DNA of 64,000 bases, taken from positions 4,100,001 to 4,164,000 of the forward strand of contig JAWNZC010000419.1 of assembly GCA_035771165.1 (NCBI GenBank). The letters run 5' to 3'. The notes beneath the pieces were generated by a model. The model ran no database searches. It was not told the DNA's origin and worked only from the letters and a program-made list of their open reading frames with translations. The stretch is from Paragorgia papillata. Taxonomy: Eukaryota > Cnidaria > Anthozoa > Scleralcyonacea > Coralliidae. The position numbers were made by a program, and so were the translations under genes. Of the stretch, positions 21,620 to 32,256 are shown piece after piece (the first letter of the stretch is position 1; each line of letters opens with the position of its first letter).

Positions 21620-23756
21620 ATGAGTGTGGCCAAAGTATTCCGGCCAATTGTAGCAATGGATACGGAGCGTTACGGAGCAGGAATCAGTCCATCTCACTGT
21701 CGAAATCTCTTTGGTCCTGTCGACCACGAGCAACTACGAACTGAACTTCAGGAAGAGCTGAGACGCATCGTCAAAAAGAAAGAGCGAAGATGGAACTTCG
21801 ATTTTGTCAACGAAAGACCTTTGGCTGGGGACTTTCTCTGGCAAAGAATCGGGGAGAATCGGACGGTGGGATTTTCAACGATCGCGACGCCAACTGAGAG
21901 TCGAAGCGCGTGCCAAGCGACTGTTGACACCGATATTCCGACTGCGACGTGTGAAGAGAACCAGAATGACACGAAACAATCGCCGAGTAATTCCAAAGCA
22001 AACTGTATGAAAACGCCGGAACGAGTGACAACGAAACCTCAACGAAGATCTCCGAGAATCACAGGTTAGTTTTGATGCATTTGGCTTCAAAGTTTCGCCT
22101 TTTTCTGCCAATGTATTCGCTAATTTCTGCTCCTGCTACTTCTTGCAACTTCAATGTATTTAATATATATAATAAATGGACGTCACTGATTAAGTAGATT
22201 TGAAACAAATGCTGAAGCAGTGATTATTTATCAGCGTTTTAATGGACAAATGTACGGTAATGTCGATTTGAAAGCTCGCAGTAGTTAATCTTTATTGTTT
22301 AATGGAATCGGGAAATGGCTCTTAGTAATAGCTATCGGTCAGTGAAATCAATGTGTTTGTTTTTTTCGAATGAACCTTCTGTTACCTGAAATGTGCCTAA
22401 AGCCTTTTCGAACAAGGGGTTGACGATAATGAGTTGATGTTAAACTTCGATGGCGTTTTAGTAAGAGGTAAACTATAACAGCAATTCTGTTTCGTTGGCA
22501 GATTATCTTCGAGGAAGAAAAAAACCGTCGACTTCGCGAGAGATTAAATTTAGTCGCCATGCGGGAGATGACAGACTGACAACGAAGCAAGTCCAAACAG
22601 GCAGATTTCCCAGCAGGGGTCGAACAACCAAACAATCGACACTCGATGAATTATTGCCAAAGGTATGTATAAAACGGTAAACACGGATCGTTTATGGCAA
22701 ACAGTACTGCCATAAGCAAGCCAAACTACAAACAGTTTATCGACAAAGCAGACGAAGGGAAGCATGTTGACATAAACTTGACTGCTGCCTAGAATGTCTG
22801 AGGGTTTACAGTATAAATAGATCACAGCTCGGACCACAGAGTAAAATAAAGGGATGGGTATAATAGATAATCCCTTTACCCAACTACAACCAAACTAGGC
22901 AATTTTCTGCTACATAAAACTACGATAAAACCAACTAATTTATAACGATAAAGCGGAAACTTGGGATTATTTTGTTCTACTCCAAATAGCGACATTTTAT
23001 ATCTTGACGTCCCGATTATGGAACTCACGCACCTTTCGGTTAATTTTTCTCCGCACGACACCTCACATTATTGGCGAGGTTCAGATCACACTTCCACTAC
23101 GTACCGCTACCGTAAATATAATTAAGCATGTCAAATATTGTTCTTACGTTCAGTAATGGTCTCAAACCTAGTGCAAAAAGAAAGCGTTTTACGATACCAG
23201 GATTAAAACCAACTACGACTACAGGACGAAAAAACGAACATTTACACCACATTTACCGCAGCAGCGGTAGTGGAAGTGTGATCTGAACTCGCTAATGAAG
23301 GGTGTGGACCTTTTTGGATAATCATAAGTAATCTTATAGCATTAATCAGTTAGTAAAATCCTTTTAATACGGGGCCGTAATGGCAATTTACAGACCTTTA
23401 GTAGTGATTTCTATTTAGAGTTTGTATCAAGCGCGTTCGAACACAGTTTAAATTACAAAACATCCTTATTTGGTTTCAACATGACGATAATTGTTGAAGA
23501 CCACTTTGCTGGCCAAGGTGACAGCTGTTTGTTGGGATTGAAGCGAGATTCTCATTGTTGTTTTGGCGTGTAGAAATCTCATTTGAAATTCACAACGGTT
23601 GAATTCCCACGGGCTTCGATTACTTGTTTAATGATGGGTTTTGTTTCATGAAGACGGAAAAACCCATTACGAAATATTACTAACATGAAAATCATTTGTT
23701 CTATTGTGTCGTTGCAGTTGAGACGCAGACACGCAAGCGGCAAGACGTCCAGCTGA
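21620..23756 (+). CDS. CDKN1: Cip/Kip cyclin-dependent kinase inhibitor (p21/p27-like)
   Basis: Three exons, 21620-22064, 22502-22662 and 23718-23756, join in phase (1, 0) to give 214 residues. Residues 27-77 are a clear CDI domain. CRNLFGPVDHEQL holds the RxLFG cyclin-binding motif, and RRWNFDFVNERPLAGDFLWQ is the kinase N-lobe segment. Such proteins bind cyclin-CDK2 and restrain G1-S progression in the nucleus. The FYYRPP helix that fills the kinase ATP site in p27 is not seen; GFSTIATP follows instead. The Ser/Thr-Pro sites KTPER and RRSPR are possible CDK targets. The C-terminus KQSTLDELLPK followed by LRRRHASGKTSS resembles the p21 PIP box plus basic tail, but with Leu-Leu in place of two aromatics. 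Met1 is the first ATG in frame; Met13 is an alternative. The gene symbol marks the family, since vertebrate paralogue names do not apply one-to-one. Confidence 0.93.
23073..23292. mobile_element. MITE in CDK-inhibitor intron 2
   Basis: Ends GGCGAGGTTCAGATCACACT and its complement, with GTAGCGGTACG-like arms inside. About 220 bp, no ORF. A longer relative of the inner sequence may extend to about 22690. Confidence 0.6.
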
Positions 23757-24113
23757 GAAAAGGCGACCTGCCCACTCTTTCAACAAGAAAGGATGTTTTA
23801 TTAAAAGGAAATTGTAAATATGCTTCTCGGTTGAATTTTAATAGGCGTGCGGGTTCCCTTTGGAAAGAGCCGTAGAGACCAGCGGAGTGACAGAGCTTAA
23901 AATATGATTTAAAAGCAGCCTCTGCCAAAATTATAACCGCAATTGTTTTATAATTTGATTAACAGCCAAAAAAGGCAGTGTTAATAACTAGTAACCCTAA
24001 TTTGATATTGGACCTCTGTTTGCATAGAGCTCACTATAGCCTGATCCTGTTCCCTCACCACACCTGACAATTGATCATGTGTACAATTAATTGGTTCTTT
24101 CTCACTAAATAAA
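23757..24113 (+). other. Probable 3' UTR of the CDK inhibitor
   Basis: No coding signal after the TGA. The first canonical AATAAA is at 24108-24113, which would give a 3' UTR of about 360 bp plus the cleavage offset. Later AATAAA motifs (about 24842) are alternatives. Confidence 0.35.
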
Positions 24114-26350
24114 TTTAGCAAGGGTACCTCAATTCATGTCAATTGAGCTATTCCTGGCTATTACATATTTGTCACTAACATTAGGCATAATTTCTGTGCA
24201 TGGTCAACTGATAGGGTGGGGGGGGGGGGGTGGAGGTTGAATAGTGAATATGGTCGACTTAATGAGCAATCTATCACCTAATAGGTGCCCTGTGTGGGGT
24301 AAGGTTATTTATTTTGTTGATCTTTCAACATCAATTTGGGTATACAGAATTTTGATGTGAAGAATTTGAACTTGTCTCAAAATAACCTGTTCCTGTCCAG
24401 AGTGTGGTTTTTTTACAAGTTTACTCTGGCCAATATCAGTAATCCATTTGTCAAAGTTGGTCATTGACAGGTTGTTAAAATTACAGCTGGCTGTCAGGGA
24501 GAGTCATCACATCACCTACATTTGTATTTCAGCTAAACTCCTTTGTGAGCCATTCATTTCGAATAACTCACTTTCCTTTTAAAAAAGTCAAAAAACAATC
24601 TGAAATCTGTAAACCCATTAGCAAAGTAGTCAGCAGTCTTTGACTGTATGCCTTAACTGCCCTATTGCCAGCTGCTTTCAAACTTCCTGACAATCCTGAC
24701 TGATAGGTTAGCTTTATAATTTGCTTGATGAGGCCTCATTTATCTCTTGTTTGTACATGTCAATCATTTAGGTCATGTTAAATAACATTTTATTTGAAGT
24801 CACTTTGGACAACATAATATAGGTGTATTATATACGGACAAAAATAAAGTTGTCATAAAAAGATGCTTTTAATTTAAATGGAACTTTCATTCAAAAATAA
24901 ATTATATTCAAATAAAAGGCATACCGGTATATGTATAGTACGGTATCATGCTCCATATTGTTGTGAAATGTTTTCACATTTGTATATTTTGCTTAAATGT
25001 ACATATGCTTACAGCTCAACATTAATGGTGTAGAGTGGGTGTTTTCTTTTGAATTTTAATGTTATTGAGTGCTTTAAAATTGAGAAGGAGGCACCAATTT
25101 CGAATTTGTAGAGGTGGTTTCCAAAAGCACAAAATATGAAAATCAAAATGACATTTCTTGAAACAAAAGCAGATATTTAACAACATTTTTAAACATGATA
25201 CTTTAATGCCTTTTATTAAAAATATTATTTATTTTTTGACTGGAGTTCCATTTTATTCATGATTCATATAATTTAGGCATTCTTGTTTGTGTCTATTAAG
25301 TTGCCTTAGATATTGAAAACAACTGTGCCTTTTACACGATACTTGTAACTCAAATATGACATCTCACTTTCTATGAGAAATTTTTTCATGATATCTTACA
25401 CTGCTAATGTCAACCGAAAAATTTCGACTGACTCGAGTGGGATTTGAACTGGTCTTTCAGTCGCTTGCACCTAAGTGGAAACACCGGTCCCATCAAAACA
25501 TGTTCTATTTCAACATCAAACATAAAAGTTTTTCTTGAAAACATATTGTACATCACATCTTGCCAATCCCACAGTGTCAATTTCAAAACGGTTAACTTTT
25601 GAACGTGTTTTGAGAGGTGATGTTTATTGTTTCCACTTAGGTGCAAATGACAGTATTTAAGACATCTTATTTTCACCCATTTTCTATTTAATATATTTTA
25701 TATTTTTTACCAATTCTGTATATAACTAGTTGAACAAAGGCAAGGTGCTTGCGAGTAAAAACTAGGCTGTCATACATGCAGTAGAAAACTACTGTTTTAA
25801 CACTCCTTTTGATAAAGGAGTATAATGTGTTTTAGTATAATTTAAATTTTAAAAGTTTGGTTCCAGTTATTGAAATGAACTCAGATTATAAATGAGCATG
25901 CATGAGGACTTTTTGTAAAGAAGAATTAAAATAGAAACAACTAATACGGGTAAATTATGTAGTTAAAGTTAGTGTTCAATGTAGCTGTTTTAAATAAAAA
26001 AACAAAAAACAACTTATGTTCAATTGGTTTGTTTATGTTGCTTGTGTGCTATTTTTGTAAAGGATGTCAAACCTTATTGTTCAGTTAATGGGGCACATAT
26101 TTCACCTAATGTAACTACAAGTAGGCCAGACCAAGTAAACACTTTAAAGTGCATATAAAGCCAAATTTTTTTCCATCTGAATACGTTCTACATAGAGCAA
26201 ACAGTTGTTCAGTGAAATATTTTTTGATTGGAGCTATTCTGCAATGTTTTTTTGGCGATTCACATTTCTAGTATGGTAATGAGATGACATCTATTGTAGG
26301 CAAATTGGCTTTCTTTCTCTTTTTGGCAAGATAAAACTGACTCGTACAAT
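24114..26350. other. Gene-free AT-rich DNA
   Basis: No exon or RNA gene recognised. A G-rich run is at about 24217-24232. GCACCTAAGTGGAAACA occurs in inverted orientation at about 25467 and 25645, so 25420-25680 is an imperfect palindrome. Confidence 0.5.
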
Positions 26351-26351
26351 A

Positions 26352-26484
26352 TGGAACATAAATACGTTTTGTGGAAACACCACGTAAAATATTTCTTTGC
26401 TAAGCTTTCGGCCTGTTGACTCAGGCCTTCATCAGAGCAAATAAATATTTTACGTGGTGTTTCCACAAAACTTATTTATATTAC
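26352..26484. repeat. Hairpin repeat of the GGCCTTCATCAGAG type
   Basis: TTTTGTGGAAACACCACGTA and its complement flank a centre with CGGCCTGTTGACTCAGGCCT. Centres of this kind (a CTTCRTCAGAG box) recur at 6245, 18820, 28550, 32725 and 56615, marking a dispersed hairpin family. Confidence 0.65.
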
Positions 26485-26707
26485 ATTATCGCCATGAAAA
26501 CTTTCAAAGAATTAAATATGGAACATGTTGTTCAAACACACCATTAATGGGTCATGTCACTCCTGCAAATAAATCAATATTGTATAGATAATGATGACTA
26601 CTTCGGCGTCATCTCATTACCATTTTGAATTAAAGTAATAAAGGTTGTTCCAATCTAAAAAAATATTTCGTTGCTCAACCAGGAAATGTCAATGTCTTGA
26701 ATTATTA

Positions 26708-26780
26708 CTCAGACAAGCAAAGGTTTCCTAAATTCCTAATAATAATTCTTAGGAATTTAGGAAACCTTTGCTTGTCTGAG
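26708..26780. repeat. Near-perfect short palindrome
   Basis: Arms of about 32 bp beginning CTCAGACAAGCAAAGGTTTC pair without visible mismatch around a loop of about nine A/T bases. It could be a small foldback MITE or a hairpin transcript precursor. Confidence 0.75.
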
Positions 26781-26818
26781 TTTTGGCCTATATTAAAATA
26801 GTATCCTAAAAATATATT

Positions 26819-27113
26819 AAGGTGAAGTAATACGAGCAAGAAATTATATTGCTGCAACATTATTGCGTTGCAAGTTGAAAAGCGTTGTTGCACCATATTA
26901 CCACCCACCTTAAACACTGTCACGCAACAATTATTTTGTTGCAAGTTGAATCAGCATGTTGTAGCAAGTAGAACTGGAGTCTACTTTTTCCCACAAATTG
27001 TTTCAACTTACTACAAAATTAAATCAGTGTTGCGCAACAACGCTTTTCAACTTGCAACGAAACAAAGTTGCGTTGCAAGTTGAAGAAATATGTTGCCCGT
27101 ATTACCTCACCTT
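26819..27113. mobile_element. MITE with GTTGCAAGTTGAA subrepeats
   Basis: Ends AGGTGAAGTAATACGAGCAA and TTGCCCGTATTACCTCACCT are inverted. Inside, GTTGCAAGTTGAA or its complement occurs at least five times. No ORF. Confidence 0.7.
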
Positions 27114-27239
27114 TATACTCGAATATATTTTTTCCAACTAACCTTGAGCCATGTACGGTATTTTGACTCGACTATCTAGGTGGTAAAACAATGAAAAATT
27201 ATGCAATTTAAAGTGGGGAACCAAGATGAAATAATACAG

Positions 27240-27980
27240 TGAAATTTATCAGTACTGTACATGAACTAAAGTTTATAGTTCCTCAATCGCTCAAAAGTCA
27301 TTTCAAATGTATTTTCTCAACTACAATTAATATATAGTAGCTCCATAGACCTTATTCAAAAATGGCCGTCGAATTAGAATTCTTTTATGTGTATATAAAT
27401 TATCACTTAATTATGTTCTGGCTAACGCCAGACGGTTTTATTCACCTCTGGGGAAGCCCTCGGACAGGAATGAGTTATAAACTATCTCTCTAACTCTTTC
27501 CTGTCCGAATTGGTCTTTAGTATTTTATTCTGGCTAACGCCAGGCGATTTTATCACCTCTGGGGAAGCCCTCGGACAGGAATGAGTTATACAGTGAATAT
27601 ATATTATAATTTTTATTTCAGAAATTTATCAGTACTGTACACGAACTAAAGTTTATAGTTGCTCAATTGCTCAAGTAATTTCAAATGTGTACGATTTTCA
27701 CTACAATTAATATATGGTACAGTATTTCTACTTAATTACTAGGATAGTAGCTCCATAGATCTTATTCAAAAATGGCCGCGGAATTAGAATTCTTAGAAGT
27801 GCATAGAAATTATCCCTTAATTATGACCTCGTTTTAAAGCAAAATTTGTTTTGAATTTCCCTAAATGAAAACGAGTTCGTAAGGGCTAATTTATTGCATA
27901 TACAGTGAATATATATTATAATTTATATGTATATAAATTTTAATTCTTAGGCCATTTTTGAATAAGGTCTATAGTTTGCT
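27240..27980. mobile_element. Duplicated MITE cluster
   Basis: A block of about 150 bp (TTTATCAGTACTGTAC to ATTCAAAAATGGCCG) occurs twice, near 27240 and 27615. A third piece at 27950 is inverted (GGCCATTTTTGAATAAGG). Two copies of the small element W sit between (27415-27592). Confidence 0.6.
27415..27592. mobile_element. Small MITE family W (two head-to-tail copies)
   Basis: A unit of about 100 bp with inverted ends AACTCTTTCCTGTCCG and CGGACAGGAATGAGTT and centre GGCTAACGCCAGACG. Head-to-tail pairs occur here and at 42347-42545, and a single copy is at 44309-44403. The repeated pairing suggests tandem amplification of the element. Confidence 0.65.
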
Positions 27981-28439
27981 GATTTAGAGTGGAAATCCAA
28001 GATAAAAATTCAAATATTTCTATGAAGTTTGAGAATTTTGGAATTCTTGCTTTTCCCGCTTCTTTTTAGCTGATGTCAGCGAAATCCGGAATTCGAGTGG
28101 TTACTAAGTTTTAATAGCCTGTGTGCAGGCTGAAGCCCCCTTAATTGCTGTATATATTCAGGCGCCGTACACGAGCTAAATGAATTCTGAGCGCTTTTCT
28201 CGAAATATTTATCGTTCTAGTGTAATATTTTCTACGTTGCACATAGAGCAGGCATAAATATACTGAGAGTCAAAAATATAGGTCGTAATTTAGTGGCAGA
28301 ACTACAGGAGATTAAAATGTCAAATATTTGGTCGATTAACACGGGGGCGCCATGTTTGTTGATCTCTTGAACTGATTACAACACGTTACACGTAGATTTT
28401 TCTTGTGCAACTTTCGTCGCCAAAAAAATATTATCCAAA

Positions 28440-28640
28440 CAGTTAAATAAAAGTAGTGTGCTGCGTAGGCAGTGTCGAAATACAAATCGAAATATAGTTT
28501 GTGTACTGCCGAAATTATTCAACGTAGTTTTCAAACGTTTCGAGCGAAGGCCCTTCGTCAGAGAGCGTCGAAACGTTAGAAAACTACGTTCAATAATTTC
28601 AGCAGTACTCAAAACCTTACTATATTTCGATTTGTAAAAA
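28440..28640. repeat. Hairpin repeat with CTTCGTCAGAG centre
   Basis: ATTCAACGTAGTTTTCAAACGT and its complement flank GCGAAGGCCCTTCGTCAGAG. It is a sibling of the repeat at 56540-56640, which abuts the 20-bp satellite. Confidence 0.65.
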
Positions 28641-28687
28641 AAATAAATTAGACGTATTGTACTCGACCATGCAGTCGACCATGTCAC

Positions 28688-29000
28688 ACCACAGAGAGCC
28701 CAACTCCGACGCCTCTTTTTTAAGAACGCAGGCCTTATTGCACTGCGTGTTTAGTCGTCTCAGCTTTCAGTGAGCGTCACGCGCCATTCACGTGGCACAG
28801 AAGCCCACAGCTGTTTCGAGTTTCAAATTACCGCGCGCTGTAATTTGCATATATATATGCATATATTACCAACTGTTAAGAGAAGCGCCGCGATCCCAGC
28901 TTACACAACTGTTAAGCGGCCTCGGTTTTCAGTCAAGCTCAACTGATAATAAAACAAAAAAAGAGGCGTCAGAGTTGGGCTCCCTGTGGTCACACGTCAA
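28688..29000. mobile_element. MITE with CACCACAGAGAGCCCAACTC ends
   Basis: The two ends are inverted over about 36 bp (CACCACAGAGAGCCCAACTC and GAGTTGGGCTCCCTGTGGTC). A 164-codon frame crosses the right end and is not a gene. Confidence 0.65.
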
Positions 29001-29999
29001 TCTTTGCAACTTGCGTGGCACAAAATTAAAAAATGTTTGCGAGTTGCAAATGATGATCCTTGTCTTCTCCTTGCTCGAAATTGCCTTTTATCGCTTCTTC
29101 GATCGTCGTCGATCAGGTTTCTCATTAGTCGAAACGTCCACCCATGATCCTTTTCGCAGCGTGTCCAACCTGTGCATGAGGACTATTCAGTACTCACATG
29201 ATGTTGTGACGTCATATTCAAGAACAATCATAGTCATTTTATCGCTACTAAGACTACTAACCAGACCCAAAACCTTGATTATATAACACTAACCTAACCC
29301 TTACTCCAACGTCTAATAAAACTCAGTTTGAACTCAAAAGAATCGAGGCAGTTACGTATCCAAAACACTTCCTACGCAGCTCTCAGAACGAGTATTGACT
29401 TGAGACGCGAGACGTCGATTGGTCTGGGACATCAAGTTGTGCAATTGAAAGCGGAAAGAACCTGGTATTTGCCCTAGAGCCGTGTCCCGGTCACGTCCAC
29501 GATAAATAACAAGTCTAACCACGTTCCATTGGGCCGTTTGTGAAATTTAAGGCGAGATTCCAAGGAGATTGAATCAAAATTCGCAGAGACAAGTCACAAC
29601 CCTTAGTGTAAGGACAGCAATAACCTCAGACGTTGCTCCCAGAGTCTTCAACTCATCTCCAATGTCAATGTATATACTTGAACAGCTGCCAAGAAGACTT
29701 TGTTGACGGAATTAGGTAAGTGATTACGGTATAAGTAATAGACAAGCTCAGTTCAAAGTATAAAATGAGTGTAGAGTTATTGGAAACATGGAACAAATAT
29801 ACCAGGAACATTGTAACTGATGTTGTAACGCATAAATATTTACATATGTTTCTAAATAATAATTTAATAACGATGCCAAATTTAATCCATTGCTGTCAAG
29901 GCGGACTCTTTGACAAGTTAAGATGTTTTGGCGGTTCCCAGAGTAACACAAGGCAGTGGTACGTTGAGCGAAGCCGCGAGCCAAGATAATAATTATTAG

Positions 30000-30330
30000 T
30001 ATAAATACACAGGTGATAATAGAATATCGCGCGCGCTGATTGGTCGAGTTACTTCGGATTCATTCTCGATATCACCTACAGCGTTTATCCAAAATGGCCG
30101 CCAGCCAAGTTGTCATGCGACAGACGAGGAAATTAATAATTTTAAAGAAAATGTTGTTCCTAAAAGTACGAAAATGTGTATTTATACTAAAACAATTTTT
30201 CGCCTCAGGCTCAGTGAATATCGGTGAATAATAACCTCGACTTCGTCGGTTATTATTCACCGATATTCACCGATATTCACCTCGCCTTTGGCGAATAATT
30301 GTTAAATATACTCCCCGATACCCATTGATA
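30000..30330. repeat. Palindromic GGTGAATA repeat
   Basis: TCAGTGAATATCGGTGAATA pairs with TATTCACCGATATTCACC. The copy-B equivalent is at 48170-48430, and a relative is at 59690-59770. It is a hairpin with CGACTTCGTCGG at its tip. Confidence 0.6.
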
Positions 30331-30780
30331 TTGTCTAATTTGTCTTTCCGATAAGGAACCGCTGACGAATATGTTTATGGGCGGAAGCGGAAACGAGAGA
30401 AGTGCGAACTTTTATCACAGTTAATGGAGTACCAGGGGCTGGGGTTTCCCTATAAGTGAAAAACTCGTTGACGTATTTTTTGTTTTAATGAACAGAAGAG
30501 CGTGATAGGAGCATTCCCCGAAAATTTCAAGAGAATCTGATGCACATGGCTAGTTCATTGATTTCTTAAGAAATTTGGGCTCTCGGTAACAATACCTTAT
30601 GACGTACGCAAATAGACAATTGCCTGGCTGAAGGATTTTGGCTTGAAACGTCAGTATTTCGTTCTCTATAATCTCGTTGTCTCCACAGTTTACCGCCTTT
30701 AAGATTTTCTATACATCGTAACACACTTCCTACAAAACACTCTACGTTTATATTACTCTGAAGAACTTTGACTTGAAACG

Positions 30781-31186
30781 AAGGCCTGGCCAAACGCTTT
30801 CAACATTTCATTCAACATCGTTCAACATTGTTGAATTCAACATGTTGAAAGCGTTTGGCCATCCCTGTTGAATGATGTTGAACGAAATTTGAACATGTTC
30901 AAATTTTCGTTCAACACGCGTTCAACATTTCTATTGTTCTCAAAATGTTGAAAGGTGTTGAACGCATTTGGCCACATTTTATTCAACTTTGTTGAACAGA
31001 GACATGCGCCATGCGGGATATTGTCGATTCCAGCTTTTGTGGTAGCCCGCGTTCAATTAATTGTCATTCATGAATGTTGAACGATGTTGAATTCATTTGG
31101 CCACTCGTGCTTTCAACATTATTCAACATCGTTCAACAATGTTGAATGATGTTGAATGCGATGTTGAAAGCGTTTGGCTAGGCCTT
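30781..31186. mobile_element. MITE with TTCAAC/GTTGAA subrepeats
   Basis: Ends AAGGCCTGGCCAAACGCTTT and AAAGCGTTTGGCTAGGCCTT are inverted. The interior repeats TTCAACATTGTTGAA-type words many times. It splits one GAAACGTCAGTATTTCG unit of the surrounding ladder (left part GAAACG, right part CAGTATTTCG), so its edges are well defined. Confidence 0.75.
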
Positions 31187-31610
31187 CAGTATTTCGTTCT
31201 CTAAAATCTCGAAAATTTACCACTAACTTCACCACTTTCAGTTAAGATTTTCTATATACAGCAGAACACACTGCTTACACAGCACTCTATTTTTCTGATG
31301 AAGAACTTTGGTTTGAAACGTCAGTATTTCGTTTTCTAAAAACTCGACAGTTCAGCACCGCTTGATATTTTTTTTTCATCGTAAGTCGTAACTCACTCGG
31401 CCTAGACAACACTCTATTTTTATATTAATCTGACGAAGGACTTTGGCTTGAAACGTCACTCTAGAATGTCGACAGTTTATCACCTTTACACTGCCTACAC
31501 AGCCGACTCTATACAATTAGTAATATTTGGCATTTCACTCGATTAAACTGGATGTTCTAGGTAGTTTTTGGTGAAGGAAAATTTCGAGTGTAGTATATAT
31601 ATATTATATA

Positions 31611-31725
31611 AGACCAAAGCGGGACCAGTTGCGAAAAATGCAACATCAAGACCTTCCGGCTAGGAATTGAACCCACGACCCTGCGATGCTAGTGCAGTGC
31701 CCTGACCACCGAGCTACATTTATAA
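31611..31725 (-). mobile_element. tRNA-derived SINE head, minus strand
   Basis: The reverse complement reads GTAGCTCGGTGGTCAGGGCA (A box), then CTGCACTAGCATCGCAG (Ala-AGC-like anticodon arm), then GTGGGTTCAATTCCTAG (B box). There is no 5' acceptor strand before it, and CCGGAAGGTCTTGATG follows instead of an acceptor 3' strand, so this is a SINE promoter region and not a tRNA gene. Confidence 0.7.
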
Positions 31726-32256
31726 TACTCTAATAAAAGGCTTTGGCGTGAAACATCAGTATTTCCCTAAAACTTCCACAGTTCACCACCTTAATTACTA
31801 TACATCGTAACACACTGCCTAGTGCCTACACAACATCAGTCCTTAATGTTTATTCTTATAAAAAGCTTTGGTTCAAAACGTCAGTATTTCGCTATCTTTA
31901 CGACCTGAATCGTCACATCCCACGCAGCACTCAACATGTATAACAGACCCCCCCTAGTGTCTCGGAACCAGATAAGGTTGGAAAGATAGTTTAAAAAATT
32001 AATTGTTTAAACTTCAAAAGCCGGTGTCACGGAAGGTTCTTGTTCAAAAAGTAAACTGAAAATTGGTTTACTTTTCCTAATTAAAAAAGTCAACAGATAC
32101 GTCGGAATTAATACATCAAAAGTTTGTTTAATAGAATTTTTTTAATTAGGCTTACTGGTAGATAGCACAGGACTAATTTAATACATCAGAAAGTCTTTAC
32201 TGCCTTGTATTTCTAGTGGGAGGTTCAACTTAAAGCAGACACAAGCGGTTGGTGGA

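Larger units (their letters stand above)
30620..31930. repeat. Tandem ladder of GAAACGTCAGTATTTCG units
   Basis: Several diverged units of about 130-150 bp each carry ...TCTGATGAAGAACTTTGG, then TTGAAACGTCAGTATTTCG, then a box like CTCGACAGTTCACCACC, then ACATCGTAACACACTGCC. They are half-hairpins of the CTTCRTCAGAG family in tandem. Copy B keeps a shorter ladder at 48910-49240. Interrupted by the MITE at 30781 and the tRNA-like SINE at 31611. Confidence 0.65.

Noticed and set aside
28792..29286. 164-codon frame
   Set aside because: Crosses the right end of a MITE; no recognisable domain and no splice-consistent neighbours.
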